From: Micromonospora chaiyaphumensis
Lineage (GTDB): Bacteria > Actinomycetota > Actinomycetes > Mycobacteriales > Micromonosporaceae
Length of the DNA: 64,000 bases
NCBI RefSeq assembly: GCF_900091435.1
Contig: NZ_FMCS01000002.1
Location: 558,001-622,000 of the forward strand
Reading direction: 5' to 3'
The notes beneath the pieces were generated by a model. It saw only the letters and a list, made by a program, of their open reading frames with translations. It was not told the DNA's origin and made no database searches. Every line of letters starts with the position of its first letter. The first letter of the stretch is position 1. Of the stretch, positions 23,528 to 34,763 are shown in pieces. A program made the translations under genes and the position numbers.

Positions 23528-24178
23528 GTGCCGTACACCCCTGACTTCGACCGGCTGCTGACGCCCGGCGCGCGTTTCCCCGACGGCGAGGCCGAGCACG
23601 TGCTGGAGGTGCACCCGGCCGGCGAGGTGGTGCTGCCGACCGGGCGCGTCGTGGGGTGCGACCCGCTGGTCTGCCCGGAGAGCGACCCGTTCACGGTGGC
23701 CGTCGAGCCCGGCCGCTACCCGGCCCGGGCCTGGGTGTCGTCGATCCGGAGGGACGGCGCGGAGAGCGACCGGCGGGTGGCCGCGCTCGAACTGGTGATC
23801 CGGGACGAGCCGGTGGCCCGCTGGGAGATGGCCCTCGTGGACGGCCAGGACGTCGGCGAGCTGGACGACGACGGGTTCTTCGGCTACGGCGTGGACGCGG
23901 GCACCGGCACCCTCGCCGACCGGGCGGCCCTCGCCCCGCTTGAGGACTGGGACTACGACCGGGTCGAGGAGGTCTTCCTCGCCGAGGACGACGACCAGGT
24001 CCGGGGCCCGGTCCCGGGGCTGGTCGACGCGGTCGGCGACGAGGCGACCGGCGCGAACGTGCTGACCGTCTGGTCGGGCTGGGGCGACGGCTGCTACGGG
24101 ACCTGGGTGGGCCGGACCGCCGACGACCGGGTCGCGTCGTTCGTCACCGACTTCATGGTGGTGCCCGCCGAGGGGTGA
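23528..24178 (+). CDS. DUF4241 family protein
   Basis: A 216-aa protein with the DUF4241 pattern: GRYPARAWVSSI, DGFFGYGVDAGTGTLAD and a C-terminal WSGWGDGCYGTWVGRTADDRV. This cytosolic family has no known activity and often appears near toxin/immunity or regulatory genes, but nothing of that kind is adjacent here. GTG 23528 follows GGAAAGGA at a long spacing. Confidence 0.75.
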   Translation: MPYTPDFDRLLTPGARFPDGEAEHVLEVHPAGEVVLPTGRVVGCDPLVCPESDPFTVAVEPGRYPARAWVSSIRRDGAESDRRVAALELVIRDEPVARWEMALVDGQDVGELDDDGFFGYGVDAGTGTLADRAALAPLEDWDYDRVEEVFLAEDDDQVRGPVPGLVDAVGDEATGANVLTVWSGWGDGCYGTWVGRTADDRVASFVTDFMVVPAEG

Positions 24179-24294
24179 GCTGTCCGGATCGAGACCGGCC
24201 GAGGGAGCACCGCGGGCGCATGGGCGGGTACCGTGTGCGCTGGCCTCGGCGGCGGCCCGCCGGGGGCACCCACCCCACCCAGCAGGGAGTCGAC

Positions 24295-24957
24295 GTGAGC
24301 GAGCGCGTGGAGAACCGGTCGGCGGGCCAGAGCCCGGGCACCAAGGCGGAGCGGCGGCTGGCCGCCCAGCTGGCGGCGAAGAAGGCCGCCGAGGCGAGGC
24401 GCCGCCGGCAGTCGATCCTGGGGGCCGCCGCCGGTGTGCTCGCCGTGGCGCTCGTGATCGGCGGCATCGTCTGGAAGAACAGCGGTGACAACGACAAGCC
24501 GGCGAGCACCGCCGCCGCGCCCAGCGCGAGCGCCCCGGCCGCCGAGCCCACCGCGCCGGCCGCCCCGCAGCTCCCCGCCGACCTCGACCCGGCGCTGAAG
24601 TCCAAGCCGACCGTCGCGGCGGGCAAGGGCGAGCTGAAGAAGCTGACCGTGACCACGCTGGTCAAGGGCACGGGTGCGGCGGTCAAGGCCGGCCAGCAGA
24701 TCACCACCAACTACGTGGGCGTGTTCTACAAGGACGGCAAGGAGTTCGACGCGTCCTGGAACACCGGCCAGCCGGCCACCTTCCCGATCGGCGTCGGCCA
24801 GGTCATCCCGGGCTGGGACCAGGGCCTCGTGGGCGTGCCGGTCGGCAGCCGGGTGCAGCTCGACATCCCGGCCGAGCTGGCGTACGGCAACGACGCGTCG
24901 GGCGGCCGTCCGGCCGGGCCGCTGCGCTTCGTCGTCGACGTGCTCGCCGCGCAGTAG
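24295..24957 (+). CDS. membrane-anchored FKBP-type peptidyl-prolyl isomerase
   Basis: A 220-aa protein whose N-terminal 40 residues are basic and cytoplasmic, followed by a single anchor helix (41-60), a Pro/Ala linker and an FKBP domain (about 110-220: TTNYVGVFYKDGKEFDASW, FPIGVGQVIPGWDQGLVGV, IPAELAYGND). It should catalyse prolyl isomerisation on the outer face of the membrane. GTG 24295 follows AGGGAG. Active-site residues of the FK506 pocket are present. Confidence 0.9.
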   Translation: MSERVENRSAGQSPGTKAERRLAAQLAAKKAAEARRRRQSILGAAAGVLAVALVIGGIVWKNSGDNDKPASTAAAPSASAPAAEPTAPAAPQLPADLDPALKSKPTVAAGKGELKKLTVTTLVKGTGAAVKAGQQITTNYVGVFYKDGKEFDASWNTGQPATFPIGVGQVIPGWDQGLVGVPVGSRVQLDIPAELAYGNDASGGRPAGPLRFVVDVLAAQ

Positions 24958-25000
24958 CTCACAGCAGGCTTCCGTCCGGTCACCCAGCGGCAGTAGGTTC

Positions 25001-25954
25001 ATGGTCACCGCGGGCGGTCCACCCGCCCGCGGCGACCTGCCCACCGACGCGGAGGTGCACGTGGCGGCGCTGGACGACACCGGCCTGGCCCGGCTGATGT
25101 GGACACACTTCGAGCCGGTCCACGCGGTGACCTACTTCCACCCCCGGGCCCGCTCGGCCTACGAGGCGGTCGGGCTGCGCGGCTACTGGCGGGGCTACTT
25201 CGCCGGCCGGGCCGCCCCGCTCGGTGCGGTCGCCGCCCCGACCGTGGTGGCCGCGTTCTTCAGCTTCGCGCCGTCGATGGTGGCCCGGGCCCTGCCCTCG
25301 GTGTGGCGGCTGGCCACCCCCGAGGAGGCGCTGCGCGCCCGGCTCACCGGCGCCGTGCAGGCCCTCGCCGAGTTCACCTACGAGCTGCCCGAGTCGCACC
25401 TGGTCGAGGCCGCCGACCTGCTGGAGGAGGCGGCCGGGCAGGTGGAGACGGCCGGCCGCGTGCTCGGCGCGGCCAACGCCGCCCTGCCCCGGGGCGACTA
25501 CCCGCTGTCCCGGCTCTGGCAGGCCGCCACGACGCTGCGCGAGCACCGGGGCGACGGGCACGTGGCCGCGCTGGTCACGACCGGCCTGGCGCCTGTGGAG
25601 GTGGTGGCCTGGCGGTGCCGGGTCGACCAGTCCCGCGAGTTCCACCAGCCGGCCCGGGGCTGGACCGACGAGGAGTGGGCCGCGGCCGAGGAGCGGCTGG
25701 TCGAGGCGGGCTGGCTGACCGCCGACCGGGAGCCGACCCAGCACGGCACCGCTACCTTCCGCGCCGTCGAGGAGGCCACCGACCGGGCCGCCCTCGGGCC
25801 GTGGCGGGCGCTCGGCGCGGCACGGACCGCGCGGTTGCGCGAACTACTCGAACCCATCGCCACCCGGTGCCGCACGATCATCCCGCCGAAGGCCCCCATC
25901 GGCCTGCCTGCGCAGCGCGGGTCCGCGAAGGACGCGGCGGCTCCGGCCCGCTGA
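25001..25954 (+). CDS. SCO6745-family hypothetical protein
   Basis: A 317-aa mainly helical protein with LARLMWTHFEPVHAVTYFHPRARSAYEA, LRGYWRGYFAGRAAPLG and a winged-helix-like C-terminal part (GWTDEEWAAAEERLVEAGWL). This matches the actinobacterial SCO6745/SalK-like family. Function unknown; a regulatory or heme-related role has been suggested for relatives but nothing here decides it. ATG 25001 has only a weak AGTAGG site. Confidence 0.65.
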   Translation: MVTAGGPPARGDLPTDAEVHVAALDDTGLARLMWTHFEPVHAVTYFHPRARSAYEAVGLRGYWRGYFAGRAAPLGAVAAPTVVAAFFSFAPSMVARALPSVWRLATPEEALRARLTGAVQALAEFTYELPESHLVEAADLLEEAAGQVETAGRVLGAANAALPRGDYPLSRLWQAATTLREHRGDGHVAALVTTGLAPVEVVAWRCRVDQSREFHQPARGWTDEEWAAAEERLVEAGWLTADREPTQHGTATFRAVEEATDRAALGPWRALGAARTARLRELLEPIATRCRTIIPPKAPIGLPAQRGSAKDAAAPAR

Positions 25955-25973
25955 GCGCCGCCGGTCCGGCAGG

Positions 25974-26636
25974 ATGGGGTACGTGGTGGACGCGGTGCTC
26001 TTCGACCTGGACGGCGTGATCGTGGACTCCGAGCCCGTCTGGGAGGAGGTCCGGCGGGCGTACGTGGCCGAGCACGGGGGCACCTGGCAGCCGGACACCC
26101 AGCGCCGGCTCATGGGGATGAGCACCGGCGAGTGGGCCGCCTACCTCAGCGGCGAGCTGGGCGTCGACCGCACTCCCGAGCAGGTCGCCACCGAGGTGGT
26201 GGCGGAGATGACCCGGCGGTACGCGCAGCGCGTACCCCTGATCGACGACGCGGCCGCAGTCGTGCGCCGCACGGCCGCGCGGTGGCCGCTGGGGCTGGCC
26301 AGCTCCTCGCCCACCCGGCTGATCGCCGCGGCGCTGGACGCGACGGGCCTGACCGACGTGTTCGGCGCGACCCTGTCGACCGAGGAGACCGCCCGGGGCA
26401 AGCCCGCGCCGGACGTGTGGCTCGCCGTGGCGGAGCGGCTCGGCGTCGACCCGGCCCGGTGCGTGGCCGTGGAGGACTCCTCGAACGGGGTCCGCTCGGC
26501 GTCGGCGGCGGGCTGCCGGGTGGTGGCCGTGCCGCACGGCTCCTACCCGCTGGATCCGGACGCGGTGGCCCTGACGGCCGCGCTGCTCCCCTCGATCGAC
26601 GCGCTCACCCCGGAGGTGGTGGAACGGCTCGGGTGA
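25974..26636 (+). CDS. HAD superfamily phosphatase (beta-phosphoglucomutase-like)
   Basis: A 220-aa HAD hydrolase with motif I DLDGVIVDSE (nucleophile Asp), motif II SSSPTRL, motif III Lys in GKPAPDVW and motif IV VEDSSNGVRSA, plus a helical cap between motifs I and II. That layout points to sugar-phosphate phosphatases or phosphoglucomutases. ATG 25974 is given, but GTG 25983, nine bases in, also has a GGATGGGG site. Confidence 0.85.
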   Translation: MGYVVDAVLFDLDGVIVDSEPVWEEVRRAYVAEHGGTWQPDTQRRLMGMSTGEWAAYLSGELGVDRTPEQVATEVVAEMTRRYAQRVPLIDDAAAVVRRTAARWPLGLASSSPTRLIAAALDATGLTDVFGATLSTEETARGKPAPDVWLAVAERLGVDPARCVAVEDSSNGVRSASAAGCRVVAVPHGSYPLDPDAVALTAALLPSIDALTPEVVERLG

Positions 26637-26745
26637 GCCCGATGTCCGTGGAGCGCCCGGTTGTACGGTTTCCGGGGCACGCCGGATCGGAATGATCGCG
26701 GGGCGTCCGGGTAGCGCAGCCGGCAGGACGGCGGAGGGGACGGCG

Positions 26746-27759
26746 ATGAAGGCGATCGTGTACGAGAGCAACGGGGACGCCTCGGTGCTCCAGCTGGTGG
26801 ACCGGCCCGTGCCCGAGCCGGGCCGCGGCGAGGTGCTGGTGCGGATGGCCGTGGCCGGGGTGAACCCGACCGACTGGAAGGCCCGCCGCGCCTGGCCGCT
26901 GCCGCAGGGCTGGCAGATCCCCGGGCAGGACGGCGCGGGGATCATCGAGGCGGTCGGCGAGGGCGTCGACCAGATCCTCATCGGCGAGCGGGTGTGGCTC
27001 TGGGAGGCCGCCTGGCAGCGGCCCTGGGGCACGGCCAGCGAGTACACGGTGGTGCCGGTCCGGCACGCGGTGAGCCTCGGCTCGGCCTCGTTCGACCTGG
27101 GCGCGGCGCTGGGCATCCCGTTCATGACCGCGCACCGCTGCCTGACGGCCGGCGAGTTCATGCCGGACAAGCTGCACGCCGGCGCGTTGAGCGACCACGT
27201 GGTGCTGGTGCAGGGCGGGGCGGGCGCGGTCGGCAACGCCGCGATCCAGCTGGCCCGCTGGGCCGACGCGTGCGTGATTGCCACGGTGAGCAGCCCGGAG
27301 AAGGCGCAGCTCGCCGCGGCGGCCGGGGCCAGCTTCGTGATCAACTATCGCGAGCAGGACGTGGTCGAGGAGGTCCGCAAGGTCGCGCCCGACGGGGTGC
27401 ACACGATCGTCGAGGTCTCCGCCGCCCGCAACGCCGCCGCCGACGTGCAGCTGCTGCGCACGGGCGGCGCGGTCTGCGTCTACGCCGACGACGGCGGCGA
27501 GCAGGTGACCCTGCCGATCCGGGCGCTCATGATGCCCAATGCCCGCTGGCAGTTCGTGCTGATCTACACGGCGCCGAAGGCGGCCAAGGCGCAGGCGGTG
27601 ACCGACATCGCGGCGGCGGTGGCGCAGGGCGCGATCCGGGTGGGCGACGAGGCCGGCCTGCCGCTGCACCACCACAAGCTGGAGGCGGCGCGGGCGGCGC
27701 ACGAGGCCGTCGAGAACTCGGTGGTCGGTAAGGTGCTCATCACGACCAGCGACACGTGA
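26746..27759 (+). CDS. NADPH:quinone reductase-type MDR oxidoreductase
   Basis: A 337-aa zinc-independent medium-chain dehydrogenase/reductase. The N-terminal GroES-like domain holds NPTDWKARRAW and IPGQDGAGIIEAVG, and the Rossmann domain holds GGAGAVGNAAIQLARW with ATVSSPEK. No zinc-ligand cysteines are seen, consistent with quinone/enone reductases. ATG 26746 follows GGAGGGG. Electron acceptor unknown. Confidence 0.9.
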   Translation: MKAIVYESNGDASVLQLVDRPVPEPGRGEVLVRMAVAGVNPTDWKARRAWPLPQGWQIPGQDGAGIIEAVGEGVDQILIGERVWLWEAAWQRPWGTASEYTVVPVRHAVSLGSASFDLGAALGIPFMTAHRCLTAGEFMPDKLHAGALSDHVVLVQGGAGAVGNAAIQLARWADACVIATVSSPEKAQLAAAAGASFVINYREQDVVEEVRKVAPDGVHTIVEVSAARNAAADVQLLRTGGAVCVYADDGGEQVTLPIRALMMPNARWQFVLIYTAPKAAKAQAVTDIAAAVAQGAIRVGDEAGLPLHHHKLEAARAAHEAVENSVVGKVLITTSDT

Positions 27760-27842
27760 GAACGCGAAACGTATTTCGCCATCATCAGGACAGAGACGAA
27801 CAAGTTTCGCGAGAATGACATTGCGGGTCGCCCCGCATGGAC

Positions 27843-27879
27843 GGGCGGCCCCGGCGCGGTGCGAACGCCGGGGCCGCCC
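27843..27879. terminator. bidirectional terminator hairpin
   Basis: Near-perfect GC-rich 14-bp arms (27843-27856 and 27866-27879) with a 9-nt loop between convergent genes. Confidence 0.75.
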
Positions 27880-27943
27880 TCTGGGGAGGAATGTTCGCGA
27901 GGAACAGGTCCTACCCGTGCTGGCGACGCTACGCCGGAAAGTG

Positions 27944-29593
<1,650 letters not shown>

Positions 29594-29600
29594 GGGTAGC

Positions 29601-29606
29601 AAACTA
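29601..29606 (-). promoter_or_regulatory. -10 box of leaderless acyl-CoA synthetase promoter
   Basis: TAGTTT on the minus strand, 7-nt spacer to ATG 29593. Confidence 0.5.
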
Positions 29607-29666
29607 GTGTCGCCGGTCACACGAACGGAACCCCCGGAACGGCCGGACCCGGTTCGCGAAGCTGCG

Positions 29667-29672
29667 TAGATT
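29667..29672 (+). promoter_or_regulatory. -10 box of leaderless Nudix promoter
   Basis: TAGATT, 6-nt spacer to GTG 29679; no ribosome site present. Confidence 0.5.
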
Positions 29673-29678
29673 GTCCGG

Positions 29679-30170
29679 GTGAGCATCTCGTGGGCCGACT
29701 CGTACGTGGGGCAGCTCCGGGCGCTGGCCGGTGACCGCACCCTGATGTTCGTCGGCGCCCGCGCCGTGGTGCGGGACAACGCGGCCCGGGTGCTGCTGAT
29801 CCGGCGCTCGGACAACGGCCAGTGGGCCCTGCCGGCCGGTGCCATGGAGCTGGGCGAGTCGATCGCCGACTGCGCCGTCCGGGAGGTGCGCGAGGAGACC
29901 GGCCTGCGCGCGCTGCGGGTCTGCGCGTTCGCCCTCTACACCGGCCCCGACTTCACCAACACCAACATGTACGGCCACACCTACCAGGTCTTCACCACGG
30001 CATTCCGGGTCGAGGAGTGGGACGGCGAGCTGGCCCGGATGACCGACGAGACCACCGACGCCGGCTTCTTCCACCCGGAGGAGCTGCCCCCCCCGCTCTC
30101 CGGCAGCGTCATCGAGACCCTCGCCGACCTGGACGTCTTCGAGCAGACCAACCGGCTCATCCTCAAGTGA
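29679..30170 (+). CDS. Nudix hydrolase
   Basis: A 163-aa Nudix protein with the complete signature [27 protein letters not shown] box (Gly at the start, REVREETG at the end), preceded by [15 protein letters not shown] substrate-loop sequence. It hydrolyses some nucleoside diphosphate derivative; specificity is not readable. Leaderless GTG start. Divergent from the acyl-CoA synthetase and overlapping the end of the convergent EamA gene by 8 bp. Confidence 0.88.
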   Translation: MSISWADSYVGQLRALAGDRTLMFVGARAVVRDNAARVLLIRRSDNGQWALPAGAMELGESIADCAVREVREETGLRALRVCAFALYTGPDFTNTNMYGHTYQVFTTAFRVEEWDGELARMTDETTDAGFFHPEELPPPLSGSVIETLADLDVFEQTNRLILK

Positions 30171-31062
30171 CGGCGCCGGCCGCCACCGGCCGCCCGTCCC
30201 CGGCCGCCCCGGTGTGGTCACCCGGCCGGGCACCGGACCGTTCCGCGCCGATCCCCGCCGCCACCACGAAGGCGATGCCGGCCACCGCCGCGGGACCGGG
30301 CACCTGACCCAGCGCGACCAGGCCGACCACCAGGGCGATCGCGGGCTCCAGGCTCATGAGCGTGCCGAACGCGGCGGTGGTGAGCCGGCGCAGCGCCAGC
30401 AGCTCCAGCACGAACGGGACGACGGGCAGCAGCACGGCCAGCCCGAGGCCGGCCAGGAGCACCGGCCAGGTCAGGTCGCCGAGCACCGACGGACCGACCA
30501 CCACGGTGGCGACCACGGCGGCCACCGGCATGGAGACCGCCAGGCCGCGGACGCCCGAGACCTCGTCGCCCACCCGCTGGGTGAGCAGGATGTACGCCGC
30601 CCAGCAGGCCCCCGCCCCGAGCGCGTACGCCACCCCGACCGGGTCCGCGCCGCCGTGCCACGGCTCGGTGAGCAGCAGCACCCCGACCGCCGCGAGCGCC
30701 GGCCAGAGCTTGGCCCCGCCCCGGCCACGCGCCACGGCCACGCCCAGCGGCCCGAGGAACTCCAGCGCGCTGGCCGTACCCAGGGGCAGCCGGGCCACCG
30801 CCGCCATGAAAAGGATGGTGACGCCGGCCGTCACCACGCCGAGCGCCACGCAGGCCCGCAGGGCGGAGCGGGTGAAGGCCGACGGGCGGGGCCGGACCAC
30901 GACCGCCAGCAGCACCCCGGCCCAGGCGAGGCGCAGCCAGGCGGCGCCCTCCGGGCCGACCCGGTCGAAGAGCCCCACCGAGGCGGCCAGCCCGAGCTGG
31001 ACGCACGTCATGGAGGCGACGGCCATGGCGGTGCCGGCGCGGGCCGGGGTCACGGTGGTCAT
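30163..31062 (-). CDS. EamA/DMT-superfamily exporter
   Basis: A 299-aa protein with ten predicted transmembrane helices in two EamA repeats (first [20 protein letters not shown], second [15 protein letters not shown] and [16 protein letters not shown]), like RhtA-type amino-acid or metabolite exporters. Start taken at ATG 31062 ([10 protein letters not shown]). Divergent from a LysR gene only 84 bp away, which probably controls it. Confidence 0.85.
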   Translation of the reverse strand: MTTVTPARAGTAMAVASMTCVQLGLAASVGLFDRVGPEGAAWLRLAWAGVLLAVVVRPRPSAFTRSALRACVALGVVTAGVTILFMAAVARLPLGTASALEFLGPLGVAVARGRGGAKLWPALAAVGVLLLTEPWHGGADPVGVAYALGAGACWAAYILLTQRVGDEVSGVRGLAVSMPVAAVVATVVVGPSVLGDLTWPVLLAGLGLAVLLPVVPFVLELLALRRLTTAAFGTLMSLEPAIALVVGLVALGQVPGPAAVAGIAFVVAAGIGAERSGARPGDHTGAAGDGRPVAAGAVT

Positions 31063-31145
31063 GGGGACAGTCGAGCCGGTCCGGACCCTTCGCGTCCACG
31101 TGCCGTTCCTGGACGGACCGTTCGGCAATCGTGAACAATCGTGGC

Positions 31146-32039
31146 ATGGACCTGCGTCGACTGCGCCTGCTGCGGGAACTGGCCCGGCTCGGCTCGATGC
31201 GGCAGGTCGCCGACGAGCTGCACGTCACCACGTCGACCGTGTCGCAGCAGCTCGCGGTGCTGGCCCGGGAGGTGGGCACCGACCTGGTCGAGCCGCACGG
31301 TCGCCGCGTCCGGCTCACGCCGGCCGGGCGCCGGCTGGCCGAACACGCCGTCACCATCCTGGCCGCCGTCGACGCGGCCCGGCTCGACCTCGACCCGCGC
31401 GCCGAGCCGGCCGGCACCGTCCGCGTCGCCGGCTTCGCGACCGCCGTCCGCCGCTCGCTGCTGCCGCTCACCGCCCGGCTCGCGGCGGACCACCCCAGGG
31501 TGCGCCTCCGCATCGGCGAGCACGAGCCGGCCGAGGCGTACGCGGCGCTCGCCGCCGACGAGGTCGACCTCGCGCTGACCTACGACTACAACCTGGCCCC
31601 GCTCGCGCCGGACCCGACGCTCGACGTCACGCCGCTGTGGTCGGCGGCCTGGCGCCTCGGGGTGCCGTCCGCGGCGGCGCCCGGCCCGGCGGCGGACGCA
31701 CCGGCGGTCTTCCACGCATTCCGGGACGCGGACTGGATCGTCAACTCGCGCAACACGGCCGACGAGGTGGTGGTGCGGACCATCGCCTCGATGGCGGGTT
31801 TCGAGCCCCGGATCGTGCACCGGGCCGACAGCCTCGACCTGGTCCAGGACCTCATCGTGGCGGGGCTCGGCGTGGGCCTGCTCCCCGGCGACCAGCCCAC
31901 CGCGCCGTGCGTCGGCCTGCTGCCGCTGACCGGACCGCAGGCCCTGCTGCGCGCGTACGCCGTGACCCGCCGCGGCCGGGCGGCCTGGCCGCCGCTGGCG
32001 CTGATCCTCGACCTGCTCACGGGAGAACCCGCCCGCTGA
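31146..32039 (+). CDS. LysR family transcriptional regulator
   Basis: A 297-aa LysR-type regulator: N-terminal winged HTH ([18 protein letters not shown], then [19 protein letters not shown]) and a periplasmic-binding-like effector domain with [10 protein letters not shown] and [12 protein letters not shown]. Placed divergently from the EamA exporter, its likely target; the shared region 31063-31145 contains a direct repeat CAATCGTGAACAATCGTG just before the start. Effector unknown. Confidence 0.88.
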   Translation: MDLRRLRLLRELARLGSMRQVADELHVTTSTVSQQLAVLAREVGTDLVEPHGRRVRLTPAGRRLAEHAVTILAAVDAARLDLDPRAEPAGTVRVAGFATAVRRSLLPLTARLAADHPRVRLRIGEHEPAEAYAALAADEVDLALTYDYNLAPLAPDPTLDVTPLWSAAWRLGVPSAAAPGPAADAPAVFHAFRDADWIVNSRNTADEVVVRTIASMAGFEPRIVHRADSLDLVQDLIVAGLGVGLLPGDQPTAPCVGLLPLTGPQALLRAYAVTRRGRAAWPPLALILDLLTGEPAR

Positions 32040-32058
32040 ACCTGGCATCCTGTCCTGC

Positions 32059-33009
32059 GTGGCTGAACCCCTCGATGGCTCGCTCGCCGATGCCGAACTG
32101 GCCGCCTTCATCGCGGCTGTCCGGCAGGATCCGGGGCCGCCGGCCCGTGCCGTGGGGGCGGCGGAACTGCGACGCGCGCAACGCGCCCGCGTCGAGGCGC
32201 GCCCGCGAGGCCCCGAGATGGCCCGGGTCGAGGATCTGACCGTGGGTACGACCGGCGTGCGGGCCCGCCGCTACCGGCCATCGGAGACGGTCCGCGCCCT
32301 GGTGGTGTTCCTCCACGGCGGGATGTGGACGATCGGCGATCTCGACTCACACGACCGGGCATGCCGCCGTCTGGCGCGCGAGACCGGCGCGGCCGTGCTG
32401 AGCGTCGACTTCCGGCGGGCTCCGGAGCACCCGTGGCCGGCGGCCGTCGACGACTGCGTGGACGTCATCCGGTGGGCGGCGACCGGCGGGAGTTCGAGCG
32501 CCGGCATCGAGGGCCCGACGGCCGTCATGGGCGACAGCTCCGGCGGCAACCTCGCCGCGCTCGCCTGCCTGCGCCTGCGCGACGAGGGCGGGCCACTCCC
32601 GGCCGCCCAGATCCTGGTGTATCCCAACACCGATCTGACCCTCTCCCACTCCAGCACCCGGACGAAGGCCACGGGGTGGGGCCTCGCCACCGACGACGTC
32701 GCCTGGGGCGCCGAGCAGTGGGTTCCGGACCCCTCCCGTCGCGCCGATCCCGACGTGAGTCCGGTGTTCGCCCCCGACCTCGGCGGGCTCCCGCCGGCCG
32801 TCGTCGTCACCGCGGAGCACGATCCCCTCCGGGACGAGGGCGACGCGTACGCGGCCCGGCTTGCCGCCGCGGGCGTTCCGGTCCGGCATCGCCGCGAGGC
32901 CGGGATGGTCCACGGATTCCTCACCCTCGACACCGTCTCACCTGCCGCGGCGGCGGCCGGAGACCGGGTTCTCGCCGACGTCGCCGACCTGCTCGCCCAC
33001 CTCGCGTGA
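32059..33009 (+). CDS. HSL-family alpha/beta hydrolase (esterase)
   Basis: A 316-aa carboxylesterase of the hormone-sensitive lipase family: oxyanion HGGMW, nucleophile GDSSGGN, catalytic Asp in EHDPLRDE and His in MVHGF, all in family order. GTG 32059 starts 19 bp after the LysR stop, so it may be co-transcribed with it. A CATCCT -10-like box lies 7 nt before the start. Confidence 0.88.
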   Translation: MAEPLDGSLADAELAAFIAAVRQDPGPPARAVGAAELRRAQRARVEARPRGPEMARVEDLTVGTTGVRARRYRPSETVRALVVFLHGGMWTIGDLDSHDRACRRLARETGAAVLSVDFRRAPEHPWPAAVDDCVDVIRWAATGGSSSAGIEGPTAVMGDSSGGNLAALACLRLRDEGGPLPAAQILVYPNTDLTLSHSSTRTKATGWGLATDDVAWGAEQWVPDPSRRADPDVSPVFAPDLGGLPPAVVVTAEHDPLRDEGDAYAARLAAAGVPVRHRREAGMVHGFLTLDTVSPAAAAAGDRVLADVADLLAHLA

Positions 33010-33038
33010 CGTGACGTCGGCCGGAATCCGCAGACCGG

Positions 33039-34712
33039 TCAGAGCATCGTCTGCGACTTGGACTCCATGTCGGCGGCGGCCTCCTCCTTCGACTCCCTGG
33101 TGAGGGGCTTGCCGCCGGGGGCGGCCGCCGGGCCGCCGAGCGGGTCCGCGCCGCCGGTCGAGCCCTGCGGGCCGGCGCCGCGCAGCTGCTCGTTCGGCAT
33201 GAGCAGGGTGACCACCACGGCCACGATGGCGATCAGCCCGGTGGTCAGGAAGACCAGGTGCAGCGACTCCACGAACGAGGCCTGGATGGCCGCCCGCACC
33301 GGCCCGGGCAGCGCCAGGACGGTCGCCGGGTCGTTGATCGAGACGTTCCCGCCGCCGCTGGCCGCCACGGCCGCCCGCTGGTCCGGCGGGAGCTGGGCGA
33401 GCGCCGCCGGCAGCCGGCCGGCCAGCTCGCCGCTGAGCCGGGACGACAGCACCGCGCCGAGGATCGCCACGCCGAACGAGCCGCCCAGCGAGCGGAAGAA
33501 CGTCGCCGAGGAGGTGCCCGCGCCCAGGTCGCGGGGGTCGACCGCGTTCTGCACGCCGAGGATCAGCGACTGCATGCACAGACCCAGCCCGACGCCGATC
33601 ACCACCATGAAGCCGAAGGCCACCCAGAGCGAGGTCGCCACCTGGAGCTGCCGGAACAGCAGCATGCCGGCGACCAGCACGGTCGCGCCGGCCACCGGGA
33701 ACCACTTGTACCGGCCGATCCGGCTCATGGCCCGGCCGGTGATGATCGAGGTGAAGATGATGCCGGCCATCATGGGCAGCATCAGCAGGCCGCTCTTGGT
33801 CGGCGAGGCGCCCTTGACGATCTGGAGATAGAGCGGGATGAAGATGATCGACCCGAACATCACCAGACCGAGCACGAAGCCCGCCGAGTTGGCCAGCGCG
33901 AAGGTGGCGCTGCGGAACAGCCGCAGCGGCAGGATCGGCTCGCGTACCCGGGCCTCCTGGAGCACGAAGAGCACGCCGAGCACCGCCCCGGCCACGAACA
34001 ACCCGATGATCACGCCGGAGCCCCAGGCGTACTCGTTGCCGCCCCAGCTCAGCGCCAGCAGCAGGCAGCTCACCCCGGCCACCAGCAGCCCGGCACCGAT
34101 CCAGTCGACGGTGTGCTCCCGGCGCTCGAACGGGACCAGCCGCATGACGTGGTAGCAGACCACGATGGCGAGGATGGCCAGCGGCACGTTGATGTAGAAG
34201 ATCCACCGCCAGTTGGTCTCCGCGAAGTAGCCGCCGACCAGCGGGCCGGCGACGGAGGAGATGCCGAAGACCGCCCCGAACAGGCCCTGGTAGCGGCCAC
34301 GTTCCCGGGGTGGGACCACGTCCGAGATGATCGTGAACGCCAGCGTCAGCAGGCCGCCCGCGCCGATGCCCTGCACGCCCCGGGTGACGATCAGCTGGGT
34401 CATGTTCTGTGACAGGCCGGCCAGCAGCGAGCCGAGCAGGAACGTGCCGATCGAGAAGAGGAAGACCGGGCGGCGCCCGTACAGGTCGGCCATCTTGCCG
34501 TACAGCGGCGTGGAGGCCGTGGAGGCGAGCAGGTACGCGGTGACCACCCACGAGTAGTGATTGATCCCGCCCAGCTCGCCGACGATGGTGGGCAGCGCGG
34601 TGCCGACGATGGTCTGGTCGAGCGCCGCCAGCAGCATGCCGGTCATCAGGCCGAGCATCAGCAGGCGGATCTGGCGGGCGTGCAGCACGGGACGAGCGGC
34701 CTGGGCTGTCAT
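33039..34712 (-). CDS. DHA2-family multidrug efflux MFS transporter
   Basis: A 557-aa, 14-helix major facilitator of the EmrB/QacA (DHA2) type. Motif D1-like LDQTIVGTALPTI lies in helix 1, motif A GKMADLYGRRP in loop 2-3, and motif C region RGVQGIGAGGL follows. The C-terminal ~50 residues are a polar tail. ATG 34712 follows AAGGAAG. A strong hairpin between it and the upstream PfpI gene ends 13 nt before the start and may modulate read-through. Drug specificity unknown. Confidence 0.9.
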   Translation of the reverse strand: MTAQAARPVLHARQIRLLMLGLMTGMLLAALDQTIVGTALPTIVGELGGINHYSWVVTAYLLASTASTPLYGKMADLYGRRPVFLFSIGTFLLGSLLAGLSQNMTQLIVTRGVQGIGAGGLLTLAFTIISDVVPPRERGRYQGLFGAVFGISSVAGPLVGGYFAETNWRWIFYINVPLAILAIVVCYHVMRLVPFERREHTVDWIGAGLLVAGVSCLLLALSWGGNEYAWGSGVIIGLFVAGAVLGVLFVLQEARVREPILPLRLFRSATFALANSAGFVLGLVMFGSIIFIPLYLQIVKGASPTKSGLLMLPMMAGIIFTSIITGRAMSRIGRYKWFPVAGATVLVAGMLLFRQLQVATSLWVAFGFMVVIGVGLGLCMQSLILGVQNAVDPRDLGAGTSSATFFRSLGGSFGVAILGAVLSSRLSGELAGRLPAALAQLPPDQRAAVAASGGGNVSINDPATVLALPGPVRAAIQASFVESLHLVFLTTGLIAIVAVVVTLLMPNEQLRGAGPQGSTGGADPLGGPAAAPGGKPLTRESKEEAAADMESKSQTML

Positions 34713-34724
34713 CCCGCTTCCTTT

Positions 34725-34755
34725 CCCACCGGGGGCGGATCATGCCCCCGGTGGG
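34725..34755 (-). terminator. hairpin between PfpI and MFS genes
   Basis: Perfect 12-bp arms (34725-34736 and 34744-34755) with a 7-nt loop. On the minus strand it lies 8 bp after the PfpI stop and its second arm abuts the MFS ribosome site, so it may end PfpI transcripts or regulate MFS translation. Confidence 0.65.
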
Positions 34756-34763
34756 AGAAGAAG